DNA from: an uncultured Prevotella sp. | Lineage (GTDB): Bacteria; Bacteroidota; Bacteroidia; Bacteroidales; Bacteroidaceae | Assembly: GCA_900316295.1 (NCBI GenBank) | Contig: ONCJ01000024.1 | Coordinates: 1-32,924, forward strand | DNA: 32,924 bases | Direction: 5' to 3' | In this document: piece by piece, positions 7,999-16,520 of the stretch | Layout: every line of letters begins with the position of its first letter | Position numbering within the stretch: position 1 is the stretch's first letter | The notes under the pieces: model-generated | What the model was told of the DNA's origin: nothing | The model's input: only the letters and a program-made list of their open reading frames with translations | Database searches by the model: none | Translations under genes and position numbers: made by a program

Positions 7999-8667
7999 AT
8001 GTCGATAGCTGAGAACTTAAAGGCGGTGAAGGCGAGTCTGCCCGAAGGGGTGGGACTGGTGGCGGTGAGCAAGTATCATCCCGTGGAGGTGGTGATGGAG
8101 GCTTATCGGGCTGGTCAGCGTGTGTTCGGTGAGAGTCATGAACAGGAGCTGAGGCTCAAGCATGACGAGATGCCAAAGGATATAGAATGGCACTTCATAG
8201 GTCATCTGCAGACGAACAAGGTGAAGTATATAGTACCGTATATCACGATGATTGAGGCGGTGGACTCGATGAGGCTGCTGCGAGAGATTGAGAAGCAGGC
8301 TGCAAAATGTGGCAGGACTGTCAGGGTGCTCTTGGAACTGCATATCGCTGAGGAGGCTACGAAGTACGGCCTGTCTCCCGACGACTGCCGGGCGCTACTC
8401 AAGGACGGCGAATGGCGAGGGATGGAGCATGTCAGGATATGTGGACTGATGATGATGGCTACCAATACTGACGATGAGGCGCAGGTGGCTCGTGAGTTTC
8501 AGACGGCAAGCGACTTCTTCGATGAGGTGAAACGAGACTATTTTGCTGATGACGATGACTTCTGTCAGAGGTCGTGGGGCATGAGCGACGACTATCCTAT
8601 CGCCGTGAGACATGGCTCGACAATGGTGAGAGTGGGTACGATGATTTTTGGAAGGAGAGAGTATTGA
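7999..8667 (+). CDS. yggS: YggS/PROSC-type pyridoxal phosphate homeostasis protein
   Basis: A 222-residue PLP-binding protein with the fold of the alanine racemase N-terminal domain. The family buffers pyridoxal phosphate and affects amino acid and keto acid balance; no enzymatic turnover is established. The PLP lysine is K25 in VAVSKYHP. FGESHEQEL, WHFIGHLQTNKVKY, GLMMMAT, SWGMSDDYPIAVRHGSTMVRVGTMIFG follow in the usual order (blocks at about 43, 65, 150 and 190-220). Family members often read FGENYVQE where this one has FGESHEQE. There is no signal peptide, so it acts in the cytoplasm. It lies between the DUF4494 gene and dnaB on the same strand, with repeat-filled spacers on both sides. 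Confidence 0.93.
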   Translation: MSIAENLKAVKASLPEGVGLVAVSKYHPVEVVMEAYRAGQRVFGESHEQELRLKHDEMPKDIEWHFIGHLQTNKVKYIVPYITMIEAVDSMRLLREIEKQAAKCGRTVRVLLELHIAEEATKYGLSPDDCRALLKDGEWRGMEHVRICGLMMMATNTDDEAQVAREFQTASDFFDEVKRDYFADDDDFCQRSWGMSDDYPIAVRHGSTMVRVGTMIFGRREY

Positions 8668-8682
8668 GGAGATGGGTAATAA

Positions 8683-8718
8683 GGAGTTAAAGGAGTTAAA
8701 GGAGTTAAAGGAGTTAAA
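8683..8718. repeat. 9-bp tandem repeat GGAGTTAAA, four copies
   Basis: GGAGTTAAA begins at 8683, 8692, 8701 and 8710. It is the inverted counterpart of the array at 7363-7397, about 1.3 kb away. Confidence 0.9.
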
Positions 8719-8725
8719 GACGATA

Positions 8726-8822
8726 GGAGATGAGGAGATGAGAAATAAGGAGATGAGTAATAAGGAGATGAGTAATAAGGAGATGAGTAATGAGGAGATG
8801 AGAAATAAGGAGATGAGGAGGT
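8726..8822. repeat. 15-bp tandem repeat with GGAGATGAG core
   Basis: GGAGATGAG begins at 8726, 8734, 8749, 8764, 8779, 8794 and 8809. The last six are exactly 15 bp apart, joined by AAATAA, TAATAA or TAATGA. It directly follows the 9-bp array and ends about 19 bp before the dnaB ATG, so it would lie in the dnaB leader. Confidence 0.9.
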
Positions 8823-8840
8823 AACAGAATTAGATAACAA

Positions 8841-10376
8841 ATGGCAGAGAATAATAATACAAGCAGACGGAGAAGGGCGCAGGCAGCGCCGATAGATAAT
8901 ACGTATGGCCATCTGCCACCGCAGAACCTGGATATGGAGAGGGCGGTGCTGGGTGCGCTGATGGTGGACAAGGATGCATTCTCGGTGGTTGCCGAGTTGC
9001 TGCAGCCTGAGACGTTCTATGACTCTAAGCATCAGAAGATTTACCACGCTATACAAAAGCTTAACGTGAACGAGGAGCCAGTGGACATCATGACGGTGGC
9101 TCAACAGCTGGGTAAGGATGGCACTCTCGAGGAGGTGGGCGGTCCTGCGTATATCGTGGACCTCAGTGCTCAGGTGGCGAGCTCGGCACACATAGAGTAT
9201 CACTCGAAGATACTGAAGCAGAAGTTTATGGCTCGTCAGCTGATACACTTCGCATCAATGGTGGAGGGTGACGCCTTCGACGAGACGGTGGATGTGGACG
9301 ACCTGATGCAGAGGGCGGAGGCTTCGCTCTACGAGATCTCGCAGAAGAACATGGTGCAGGACTATAAGCACATCGGCGACATACTGCCAGAGGCTAACCG
9401 CATACTGATGGAGGCTTCGAAGAACAGTGGCGGTCTGACGGGTGTGCCTACGGGCTATCATGAACTCGACGACATCACCTCGGGATGGCAGCCGAGTGAC
9501 CTTGTCATCATCGCAGGTCGACCAGCTATGGGTAAGACTTCGTTTGCGTTGAGCCTGCTGAAGAATATTGCGATAGACTATCGTGAACCGGTGGCTTTCT
9601 TCTCGTTGGAGATGAACAGCGTACAGCTAGTGAACCGACTGATATCAAATGTGTGTGAGATACCTGGCTCGAAACTGCTCAACGGACAACTTTCTACCGA
9701 CGAGTGGGAGCGGTTTGATAAGAACATGTATAAGATGGAGGGTGCTCCAGTGTATATCGACGATACGGCAAACCTCTCGATCTTCGAACTGCGTACCAAG
9801 GCTCGCCGACTGGCTCGCGAGCACGGTATAAAGGCATTGATGATAGACTACCTGCAGCTGATGAACGCCAGCGGCATGCGCTTCGGCAGTCGGCAGGAGG
9901 AGGTGTCGCACATCAGCCGCTCGCTCAAAGGACTTGCCAAGGAACTGAACATACCTGTGCTGGCGCTCTCGCAGCTCAACCGCTCGGTGGAGAACAGAGA
10001 TTCGGCTGACGGAAAGCGACCCCAGCTCAGCGACCTGCGTGAGTCGGGTGCCATCGAGCAGGATGCGGATATGGTGCTCTTCGTACACCGTCCGGAATAC
10101 TATCATATATATGCGGACGATAAGGGACGACCTACAAAGGGTAAGGCGGAGATCATCATTGCCAAGCACCGTAAGGGTAAGACCGACACCGTACTGCTCA
10201 ACTTCAGGAGCGAATATACCCAGTTTGCTAATCCTGAGGACATGAGGTTCTCTGCTCCAGCACCACCAGAGATAGGTGGTGAGATAGTGGGAAGTCGTGT
10301 CAATGGCGGTGATGGCGAAAATTACAGCGACGCGATGAACCCCGAAATGGCACCTCCGGAGTCAAGTCCGTTCTGA
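8841..10376 (+). CDS. dnaB: Replicative DNA helicase DnaB
   Basis: Hexameric 5'-3' helicase that unwinds DNA at the replication fork and binds primase. The 511-residue protein has the DnaB N-terminal domain at about 24-125 (PPQNLDMERAVLGALMVD), a linker, and a RecA-like domain from about 195. Its Walker A motif is GRPAMGKT at 226-233 with K232. VAFFSLEM, the Walker B region LMIDYLQLM, LALSQLNR and SDLRESGAIEQDADMVLFVHRPEYY follow in order. No intein is inserted. The C-terminal tail (from about 470) is low-complexity and acidic. The start follows the 15-bp repeat array; no -33/-7 promoter is visible in the spacer, so transcription from the DUF4494 promoter through yggS is possible. Confidence 0.97.
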   Translation: MAENNNTSRRRRAQAAPIDNTYGHLPPQNLDMERAVLGALMVDKDAFSVVAELLQPETFYDSKHQKIYHAIQKLNVNEEPVDIMTVAQQLGKDGTLEEVGGPAYIVDLSAQVASSAHIEYHSKILKQKFMARQLIHFASMVEGDAFDETVDVDDLMQRAEASLYEISQKNMVQDYKHIGDILPEANRILMEASKNSGGLTGVPTGYHELDDITSGWQPSDLVIIAGRPAMGKTSFALSLLKNIAIDYREPVAFFSLEMNSVQLVNRLISNVCEIPGSKLLNGQLSTDEWERFDKNMYKMEGAPVYIDDTANLSIFELRTKARRLAREHGIKALMIDYLQLMNASGMRFGSRQEEVSHISRSLKGLAKELNIPVLALSQLNRSVENRDSADGKRPQLSDLRESGAIEQDADMVLFVHRPEYYHIYADDKGRPTKGKAEIIIAKHRKGKTDTVLLNFRSEYTQFANPEDMRFSAPAPPEIGGEIVGSRVNGGDGENYSDAMNPEMAPPESSPF

Positions 10377-10430
10377 GAACGTTGAAGGGGATTTTCGGAA
10401 TGCCAATATAATGATATTTCGAGATAACGA

Positions 10431-10458
10431 CTAAAAACTAAAAACCAAAAACTAAAAA
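10431..10458. repeat. 7-bp tandem repeat CTAAAAA, four copies
   Basis: Units CTAAAAA, CTAAAAA, CCAAAAA and CTAAAAA lie directly before the SGNH hydrolase ATG. The unit is the reverse complement of the TTTTTAG array at 7957-7984. Confidence 0.85.
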
Positions 10459-10464
10459 CTCAAC

Positions 10465-11136
10465 ATGAAATACTATTTATTATTAATTATGTGTAGCATT
10501 GGTCTTACTGCCAATGCACAGAGGGTGTCAATACTGGGTGACTCCTATTCTACGTTTGAGGACTTTATGACGCCCGAGACCAACGAACTGTGGTATTACG
10601 CTAAGAACGCTCCGGAGAAGACGGACGTGAACCGTGTGCAGGATACATGGTGGTGGCAGCTGATAAAGAATAATGGGATGCGCCTGTGTGTGAACAACTC
10701 GTACAGCGGTGCTACCATAGGCTACCAGGGGTACGACGGCAACGACTATAGTCCGCGTACGTTCATAAAGAGGATGAGAAATCTGGGCGACCCCGACATC
10801 ATCCTGATCTTTGGCGGAACGAATGACAGCTGGGCTGGTGAGCCTGTGGGCGAATATAAGTATGAGGGATGGCAGTATGGCGACTTCTATACCTATCGTC
10901 CGGCGATGGCATATATGCTGGACTGGCTGAAAAACCATCATCCCAACGTGGACATATACGTGATCATTAACAACGACCTGAGGGCTGACATCACCGAGTC
11001 GACAAAGACCATCTGCGACCACTATGGCATCACATATATCCAACTCAAGGATATCGACAAGATAAGTGGCCATCCGTCGGTGAAGGGTATGAAGGCTATC
11101 GCTGAGCAGGTAGCTGCTGTGGTGTGTAAGAGGTGA
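10465..11136 (+). CDS. Secreted SGNH/GDSL-type hydrolase
   Basis: A 223-residue SGNH-fold esterase-like protein. It has a probable Sec signal peptide with a hydrophobic core at 3-16 and cleavage after TANA at about residue 18, so it should act in the periplasm or outside. Block I is GDSYS with nucleophile S27. Block III is GGTND, supplying oxyanion Gly and Asn. Block V is SGHPSVKG with the catalytic His; the residue three before His is Ile rather than Asp, with Asp two further back, as I recall for this Bacteroidota subgroup. WWWQL and NNSYSGATIGYQGY are also typical. The substrate is unknown; carbohydrate ester deacetylation is a guess. It follows dnaB by 88 bp. Confidence 0.85.
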   Translation: MKYYLLLIMCSIGLTANAQRVSILGDSYSTFEDFMTPETNELWYYAKNAPEKTDVNRVQDTWWWQLIKNNGMRLCVNNSYSGATIGYQGYDGNDYSPRTFIKRMRNLGDPDIILIFGGTNDSWAGEPVGEYKYEGWQYGDFYTYRPAMAYMLDWLKNHHPNVDIYVIINNDLRADITESTKTICDHYGITYIQLKDIDKISGHPSVKGMKAIAEQVAAVVCKR

Positions 11137-11189
11137 GAGGTAAGAGGTGAGAAAGGAGAGAAGGTTAAAAAATAGTTAATTGTAGGAAG

Positions 11190-11236
11190 AAAGTTGGCGT
11201 TAATGTTAGCGTTTTACTTGAAAAAGTGTACCTTTG
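11190..11236 (+). promoter_or_regulatory. leu operon promoter and upstream element
   Basis: TACCTTTG at 11229-11236 is the -7 box, and TTAG at 11206-11209 lies 19 nt upstream at the -33 position. The segment from AAAGTTGGCGT at 11190 through an imperfect 14-bp dyad (CGTTAATGTTAGCG, 11198-11211) closely matches the pfkA upstream region at 22830-22851. The element overlaps the -33 site, so an operator is plausible. Confidence 0.65.
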
Positions 11237-11254
11237 CAACCAAATTAAGAAAAA

Positions 11255-11323
11255 ATGTATCAAAACGCAAACCTATTGAGCATTATTATTGGTCTTCGAC
11301 TGCATAAAAACGGTTGGAAGTGA
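11255..11323 (+). CDS. leuL: Candidate Leu/Ile-rich leader peptide of the leu operon
   Basis: An ATG 18 nt after the -7 box opens a 22-codon ORF ending in TGA at 11321-11323. Residues 6-17 read NLLSIIIGLRLH: four Leu codons (CTA, TTG, CTT, CTG) and three consecutive Ile codons (ATT). Such an ORF directly after a promoter and before a branched-chain amino acid operon fits a ribosome-mediated attenuation leader. Its last codons and stop lie inside GTTGGAAGTG, which can pair with the loop of the downstream hairpin (see the attenuator entry). The symbol leuL is used by analogy with enterobacteria, not by homology. Confidence 0.65.
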   Translation: MYQNANLLSIIIGLRLHKNGWK

Positions 11324-11397
11324 TGATGCGTGCCAGTAGGTTTAGCCATAGCAAAACTCGAAGAGCCTTTCTCACTTCCAACGTGGGAAAGGCTCTT
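11313..11397 (+). promoter_or_regulatory. Candidate attenuator: two competing hairpins before leuA
   Basis: Hairpin A pairs AAGAGCCTTTCTCAC (11361-11375) with GTGGGAAAGGCTCTT (11383-11397): 15 pairs with one G-U and a 7-nt loop. Hairpin B pairs GTTGGAAGTG (11313-11322), which contains the end of the leader ORF, with CACTTCCAAC (11373-11382): 10 perfect pairs that use hairpin A's loop and the top of its 5' arm. The two cannot form together. A ribosome at the leader stop would cover the B arm and favour A; a ribosome stalled on the Leu/Ile codons would leave B free. The tract after A (TTGGGTTAGTTT) is a weak U-run, so A may terminate poorly or act otherwise. The rest of 11137-11441 holds no other gene. 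Confidence 0.65.
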
Positions 11398-11441
11398 TGG
11401 GTTAGTTTAGAGTTTAAAGATAATAAATAATATAGTAACAA

Positions 11442-12938
11442 ATGAGCGACAGACTTTACATTTTCGACACAACGCTGAGAGACGGCGAACAGGTGCCCGG
11501 ATGCCAGTTGAACACGGTAGAGAAGATACAGGTGGCAAAGGCACTTGAGCAGTTGGGAGTAGACGTGATAGAGGCAGGATTTCCTATCTCCAGCCCAGGT
11601 GACTTCAATTCGGTGATTGAAATTTCGAAGGCAGTGACATGGCCTACTATCTGTGCGCTGACACGTGCGGTACAGAAGGATATCGACGTGGCTGCCGAGG
11701 CACTGAAATTTGCCAAGCACAAGCGTATACACACTGGTATCGGAACGAGCGATTCGCATATCAAGTACAAGTTTAACTCTACTCGTGAGGAGATAATCGA
11801 ACGCGGAGTGGCTGCGGTGAAGTATGCCAAGAAGTTTGTCGAGGACGTGGAGTTCTACTGTGAGGACGCTGGTCGTACGGAGAACGAATACCTCGCACGC
11901 GTGGTGGAGGCAGTGATCAAGGCAGGTGCCACGGTGGTGAACATCCCCGACACTACGGGCTACTGTCTGCCACAGGAGTATTATGAGAAGATAAAATACC
12001 TGAAGGAGCATGTCGACGGTGTCGACAAAGCCATCCTCTCTACCCACTGCCACAACGACCTGGGTATGGCGACAGCCAACACGTTCAACGGTGTGATGGG
12101 TGGTGCGCGCCAGGTGGAGGTGACCATCAATGGTATCGGTGAGCGTGCGGGAAACACCTCGCTCGAGGAGATAGCCATGATACTGAAATGTCATAAGGGA
12201 CTGGGCATTGACACTAATATCAATACCACAAAGATTTATCCTACCAGTCGTATGGTGAGCTCGCTGATGAACATGCCCGTACAGCCAAACAAGGCCATCG
12301 TGGGTCGCAACGCCTTTGCTCACTCCAGCGGAATACATCAGGACGGTGTATTGAAGAATGTGCAGACGTACGAGATCATCGACCCGAAGGATGTGGGTAT
12401 CGACGACAACAGTATCGTGCTGACGGCACGCAGCGGACGTGCGGCGCTGAAACACCGCCTGAGCGTGAACGGCGTGGACGTGGACGAGGAGAAGCTCGAC
12501 AAGATATACGAGAAGTTCCTGCAGCTTGCCGACCAGAAGAAGGAGATCAACGATGCCGACGTGCTCATGCTTGCCGGTGCCGACACCGCTGAGGCTCATG
12601 CCGTGAAGCTGGAGTTCCTGCAGGTGACAACGGGTAAGGGTGTGAAGAGTGTGGCATCGATAGGACTGGACATCTCGAACCAGAAGTTTGAGGCTGCTGC
12701 CAGCGGTAACGGTCCTGTGGATGCGGCTATCAAGGCCCTGAAGAAGATCATCATGAAGCAGATGACGCTCAAGGAGTTTACCATACAAGCCATCTCGAAG
12801 GGCTCGGACGACGTGGGTAAGGTGCACATGCAGGTAGAATACGACGGAAACGTATACTATGGCTTCGGTGCCAATACTGACATCGTAACCGCCAGCGTCG
12901 AGGCATATATCGATTGTATCAACAAGTTTAAGAAATAA
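11442..12938 (+). CDS. leuA: 2-isopropylmalate synthase
   Basis: Condenses acetyl-CoA with 2-oxoisovalerate, the first committed step of leucine synthesis, in the cytoplasm. The 498-residue protein has the HMGL-like TIM barrel: [12 protein letters not shown] at 9-20 with the metal-binding Asp, [12 protein letters not shown], and the metal ligands HCHNDLGMA near 203. [14 protein letters not shown] and HSSGIHQDG follow. The C-terminal regulatory domain (about 385-498) ends in [17 protein letters not shown], the region that binds leucine for feedback inhibition. Length is normal. It is the first structural gene after the leader; leuC starts 6 nt after its stop. Confidence 0.96.
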   Translation: MSDRLYIFDTTLRDGEQVPGCQLNTVEKIQVAKALEQLGVDVIEAGFPISSPGDFNSVIEISKAVTWPTICALTRAVQKDIDVAAEALKFAKHKRIHTGIGTSDSHIKYKFNSTREEIIERGVAAVKYAKKFVEDVEFYCEDAGRTENEYLARVVEAVIKAGATVVNIPDTTGYCLPQEYYEKIKYLKEHVDGVDKAILSTHCHNDLGMATANTFNGVMGGARQVEVTINGIGERAGNTSLEEIAMILKCHKGLGIDTNINTTKIYPTSRMVSSLMNMPVQPNKAIVGRNAFAHSSGIHQDGVLKNVQTYEIIDPKDVGIDDNSIVLTARSGRAALKHRLSVNGVDVDEEKLDKIYEKFLQLADQKKEINDADVLMLAGADTAEAHAVKLEFLQVTTGKGVKSVASIGLDISNQKFEAAASGNGPVDAAIKALKKIIMKQMTLKEFTIQAISKGSDDVGKVHMQVEYDGNVYYGFGANTDIVTASVEAYIDCINKFKK

Positions 12939-12944
12939 AAGAAG

Positions 12945-14321
12945 ATGAATACCCTTTTTGATAAAATATGGGACAAACACGTCGTGCAGATCGTTGAGGA
13001 CGGTCCCACCCAGCTATATATCGACCGCATGTACTGTCATGAGGTGACATCACCACAGGCCTTCGACGGCATGAGGGCACGCGGACTGAAATGTTTCCGT
13101 CCGAAACAAATATACTGCATGCCCGACCATAACACACCGACACATGACCAGGATAAACCCATAGAGGATCCGGTATCGAAGAAGCAAGTGGACACGCTGG
13201 CGTATAACTGTAAGGACTTCGGACTGACCCACTTCGGAATGATGTCACCCGACAACGGTATCATCCATGTGGTAGGACCAGAGAAGGGGTTGTCGCTGCC
13301 AGGTATGACTATCGTCTGTGGCGACTCGCACACCTCGACCCACGGAGCGATGGGAGCTGTAGCCTTCGGTATCGGTACCAGTGAGGTGGAGATGGTGATG
13401 GCGTCGCAGTGTATACTGCAGCAGAAACCGAAGTCGATGCGCATCAACATCACTGGTAAACTGGGCAAGGGCGTCGTCGCTAAGGACGTGGCGCTCTATC
13501 TGATGTCGAAGCTTACCACCTCGGGCGCTACGGGCTATTTCGTGGAATATGCAGGACAGGTGGTAGAGGACATGTCGATGGAGGGTAGGCTGACGCTGTG
13601 TAACCTCTCGATAGAGATGGGTGCACGTGGCGGTTTTGTGGCTCCCGACGAGACGACATTCGAATATATCAAAGGTAAGGAATATGCGCCCAAGGGCGAG
13701 GAGTGGGACAAGGCCGTGGCATACTGGAAGACGCTGAGGAGCGGCGACGATGCTGTATTCGACAAAGAGCTGACCTTCAGCGGAGAAGACATAGAGCCAC
13801 GTGTCACCTACGGTACCAACCCAGGTATGGGCATCGGTATCACCGAGGCTATACCGACAGAGGGCGGAGTGGGATTTGAGAAAGCACTCGACTACATGGG
13901 ATTCAAGGCTGGCGAGAAACTTCTTGGTAAGAAGATAGACTACGTGTTCCTCGGAGCATGTACCAACGGACGCATAGAGGACTTCCGTGCCTTTGCCAGC
14001 ATCGTTAAGGGTAGGAAGAAGGCAGACAACGTCATCGCCTGGCTCGTACCTGGCTCGTGGGCTGTAGACCGTCAGATTCGCAAGGAAGGACTCGACAAGG
14101 TGCTCGAAGCGGCAGGCTTTGCTATACGTCAGCCAGGATGTTCTGCCTGTCTCGCCATGAACGACGACAAGATACCGGCAGGCAAGTACTGCATCTCTAC
14201 CAGCAACCGTAACTTTGAGGGACGACAAGGACCTGGCTCGCGCACCATACTATGCTCGCCACTTGTCGCAGCAGCGGCGGCGGTAACCGGAGTGATCACC
14301 GATCCGAGAGAACTTCTTTAA
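12945..14321 (+). CDS. leuC: 3-isopropylmalate dehydratase, large subunit
   Basis: Large subunit of the LeuCD isomerase, an aconitase-type [4Fe-4S] enzyme that converts 2- to 3-isopropylmalate and, in the citramalate route, citramalate to 3-methylmalate. The 458-residue protein starts [12 protein letters not shown] and contains [14 protein letters not shown]. The cluster cysteines are visible: C339 in FLGACTNGR, and C399 and C402 in [22 protein letters not shown], typical of the active site, is near 425. It starts 6 nt after leuA; a short spacer of AATTGA-type repeats separates it from leuD. Confidence 0.96.
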   Translation: MNTLFDKIWDKHVVQIVEDGPTQLYIDRMYCHEVTSPQAFDGMRARGLKCFRPKQIYCMPDHNTPTHDQDKPIEDPVSKKQVDTLAYNCKDFGLTHFGMMSPDNGIIHVVGPEKGLSLPGMTIVCGDSHTSTHGAMGAVAFGIGTSEVEMVMASQCILQQKPKSMRINITGKLGKGVVAKDVALYLMSKLTTSGATGYFVEYAGQVVEDMSMEGRLTLCNLSIEMGARGGFVAPDETTFEYIKGKEYAPKGEEWDKAVAYWKTLRSGDDAVFDKELTFSGEDIEPRVTYGTNPGMGIGITEAIPTEGGVGFEKALDYMGFKAGEKLLGKKIDYVFLGACTNGRIEDFRAFASIVKGRKKADNVIAWLVPGSWAVDRQIRKEGLDKVLEAAGFAIRQPGCSACLAMNDDKIPAGKYCISTSNRNFEGRQGPGSRTILCSPLVAAAAAVTGVITDPRELL

Positions 14322-14348
14322 TTGACAATTGATAATTGATAATTGACA

Positions 14349-14942
14349 ATGGCTAAACAGAAATTCGACATAATAACAAGTACATGTGTGCCACTACCAT
14401 TAGAGAATGTGGACACAGACCAGATCATACCAGCACGATTCCTGAAGGCTACCGACAAGGCTGGCTTTGGCGACAATCTCTTCCGCGACTGGAGATATGA
14501 CAAGGATGGTAATCCGATAAAGGATTTCGTACTCAACGACCCTACCTACGGTGGATGTATCCTCGTGGCTGGTAAGAACTTCGGATCGGGCTCCTCGCGC
14601 GAACATGCTGCATGGGCTATCGCAGGATATGGTTTCAGGGTGGTCATCAGTTCGTTCTTTGCCGACATACATAAGAACAACGAACTGAACAACTTCGTAC
14701 TGCCTGTTGTTGTGACAGAACCATTCCTGAAGGAGCTCTTCGCCAGCATAGCAGAGAACCCGAAGATGGAGGTGGAGGTGGACCTGCCCAACCAAACCGT
14801 TACCAACAAGGCGACGGGCAGAAGTGAGCATTTCGAGATAAACGGATACAAGAAACACTGCCTGATGAATGGTCTTGACGATATTGACTTCCTGGTGGAG
14901 AACAAGGACAAGACCGAGGCGTGGGAGAAGGGTGTTTTTTAG
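14349..14942 (+). CDS. leuD: 3-isopropylmalate dehydratase, small subunit
   Basis: Swivelling-domain partner of LeuC that completes the active site. The 197-residue length is normal. VDTDQIIPARFLK near 20 and GKNFGSGSSREHAAWAI near 75 are the family hallmarks, followed by ISSFFADIHKNN. I chose ATG 14349; the TTG six bases upstream lies within the repeat-like AATTGACAATTGATAATTG spacer (14322-14348), which has no binding site for ribosomes. Its 3' end runs into a TTTTTAG-type repeat, and cimA begins 27 bp later. Confidence 0.95.
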   Translation: MAKQKFDIITSTCVPLPLENVDTDQIIPARFLKATDKAGFGDNLFRDWRYDKDGNPIKDFVLNDPTYGGCILVAGKNFGSGSSREHAAWAIAGYGFRVVISSFFADIHKNNELNNFVLPVVVTEPFLKELFASIAENPKMEVEVDLPNQTVTNKATGRSEHFEINGYKKHCLMNGLDDIDFLVENKDKTEAWEKGVF

Positions 14943-14969
14943 TTTTTAGGTTTTAGTTTTTAGGTTGTA

Positions 14970-16508
14970 GTGCAGAATTATCGCTTTATAGAGATAATGG
15001 ACTCCACCCTCAGGGATGGTGAGCAGACGAGTGGCGTCAGCTTCTTGCCCCACGAGAAGTTGATGATAGCACGTATGCTGCTGCGTGATGTCAACGTAGA
15101 CCGCATAGAGGTGGCGTCGGCTGGAGTGTCTGAGGGTGAGAAAGATGCTGTGCGCATGATATGTAAGTATGCTGACAGTGCTGACATGCTGAAGAGGGTA
15201 GAGGTGCTCGGATTCGTGGATGGCGGCAGGTCGGTAGACTGGATTGCCGACTGTGGCGGAAAGGTGATAAACCTGCTGGTAAAGGGTTCGCTGCGCCACT
15301 GCGTGCAACAGCTGAAGAAGACGCCCGAGGAGCATATAAGAGAGATAGTGAAGGTGCTGGAATATGCCGACAAGAAAGGCATTGACGTGAATGTATACCT
15401 TGAAGACTGGAGCTCGGGCATGAAGGACTCGCCTGAGTATGTCTACCAGATGGTGGACGCACTGATAGGCACCAACGTGAAACGCATCATGCTGCCTGAC
15501 ACACTGGGCATCATGAATCCGCTGCAATGTGTGGAATATTTCAGAAAGATGCTGAAGAGATACCCCGATCAGCACTTTGATTTTCACGGACATAACGACT
15601 ATGACTTGGCGGTGTCGAACTCACTGGCTGCGGTATTGAGCGGCGCCAAGGGACTGCATGTGACGGTGAACGGGCTGGGAGAGAGATGCGGCAACGCTCC
15701 ACTCGCCAGTGTGCAGGTGATACTGAAAGACCAGTTCCATGCCAAGACAAACATCGCGGAGGACAGACTCAACGAGGTGAGCAGGGTGGTGGAGAGCTAT
15801 AGCGGTATCTCGGTAGCTCCCAATCAGCCCATCGTCGGCGAGAACGTCTTCACACAGGTGGCAGGAGTGCATGCCGACGGTGACAAGAAGAACAACCTGT
15901 ACTGTAACGACCTCGTGCCAGAACGCTTTGGCAGAAAACGTGAATACGCCCTGGGCAAGAACTCTGGCAGGGCAAACATCATGAAGAACCTTGAGGAGCT
16001 GGGGCTGGAACTCACTCCCGAACAGACACGAAGAGTGACTCAGCGTATCACCGAACTGGGCGACAAGAAAGAGATTGTGACACAAGACGACCTGCCGTAT
16101 ATCGTAAGTGATGTGCTGAAGCATGACACTGAGAGCGACAAGGTGAAGCTGATCAACTATGTGGTGTCTACCGCCTACGGACTGAAGCCTGGTGCCAATG
16201 TGAGGGTGGAGATCAACGGTAAGCAATATGAGGCTGGAGCCACGGGCGACGGACAATATGATGCCTTTGTCAAGGCACTGCGTTACATCTATAAGAAGTA
16301 TCTCGACAGAACATTCCCCATACTTGCCAACTATACCGTTACCATACCCCCTGGCGGACGCACTGACGCCCTCGTGCAGACAGTCATCTCTTGGCATCAT
16401 AACAACGGCCTGCTACGTACACGAGGACTCGATGCCGACCAGACGGAGGCTGCCATCAAGGCAACTTTCAAGATGCTGAATATTGTGGAAAACGAACAAA
16501 ATAAATAG
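14970..16508 (+). CDS. cimA: Citramalate synthase (Leptospira CimA type)
   Basis: HMGL-like synthase expected to condense acetyl-CoA with pyruvate to (R)-citramalate, which LeuCD and LeuB turn into 2-oxobutyrate for isoleucine. The 512 residues align by eye along their length with Leptospira interrogans CimA as I recall it (NVDRIEVASA, VEVLGFVDG, YLEDWSSG, FHGHNDYDLAVSNSLAA, GVHADGDKK, LVPERFGRKREYALGK), with a constant offset of one. Metal and catalytic residues R15, D16, H206 and H208 are present. L80, L103 and Y311 match Leptospira Leu81, Leu104 and Tyr312, which favour pyruvate. The C-terminal domain (about 375-505) is LeuA-like and regulatory. The start is GTG 14970; a stop lies 9 nt upstream in frame. 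Databases often label such genes as 2-isopropylmalate or homocitrate synthase. Confidence 0.8.
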   Translation: MQNYRFIEIMDSTLRDGEQTSGVSFLPHEKLMIARMLLRDVNVDRIEVASAGVSEGEKDAVRMICKYADSADMLKRVEVLGFVDGGRSVDWIADCGGKVINLLVKGSLRHCVQQLKKTPEEHIREIVKVLEYADKKGIDVNVYLEDWSSGMKDSPEYVYQMVDALIGTNVKRIMLPDTLGIMNPLQCVEYFRKMLKRYPDQHFDFHGHNDYDLAVSNSLAAVLSGAKGLHVTVNGLGERCGNAPLASVQVILKDQFHAKTNIAEDRLNEVSRVVESYSGISVAPNQPIVGENVFTQVAGVHADGDKKNNLYCNDLVPERFGRKREYALGKNSGRANIMKNLEELGLELTPEQTRRVTQRITELGDKKEIVTQDDLPYIVSDVLKHDTESDKVKLINYVVSTAYGLKPGANVRVEINGKQYEAGATGDGQYDAFVKALRYIYKKYLDRTFPILANYTVTIPPGGRTDALVQTVISWHHNNGLLRTRGLDADQTEAAIKATFKMLNIVENEQNK

Positions 16509-16520
16509 GTATATAAAAAT

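Noticed and set aside
8592-8971. - strand frame with SSPYY and LTP repeats
   Set aside because: It is the complement of the 9-bp and 15-bp tandem arrays and not a gene.
11286-12980. 564-codon open frame on the - strand opposite leuA
   Set aside because: It mirrors leuA codon structure, has no recognisable family features, and leuA is certain.
13245-14228. 327-codon - strand frame opposite leuC
   Set aside because: Antisense shadow of a clearly identified gene, without promoter or family features.
14970-16508. Homocitrate synthase or duplicate leuA
   Set aside because: Whole-length resemblance to Leptospira CimA and the L80, L103, Y311 pattern fit citramalate synthase better, although activity is not proven.
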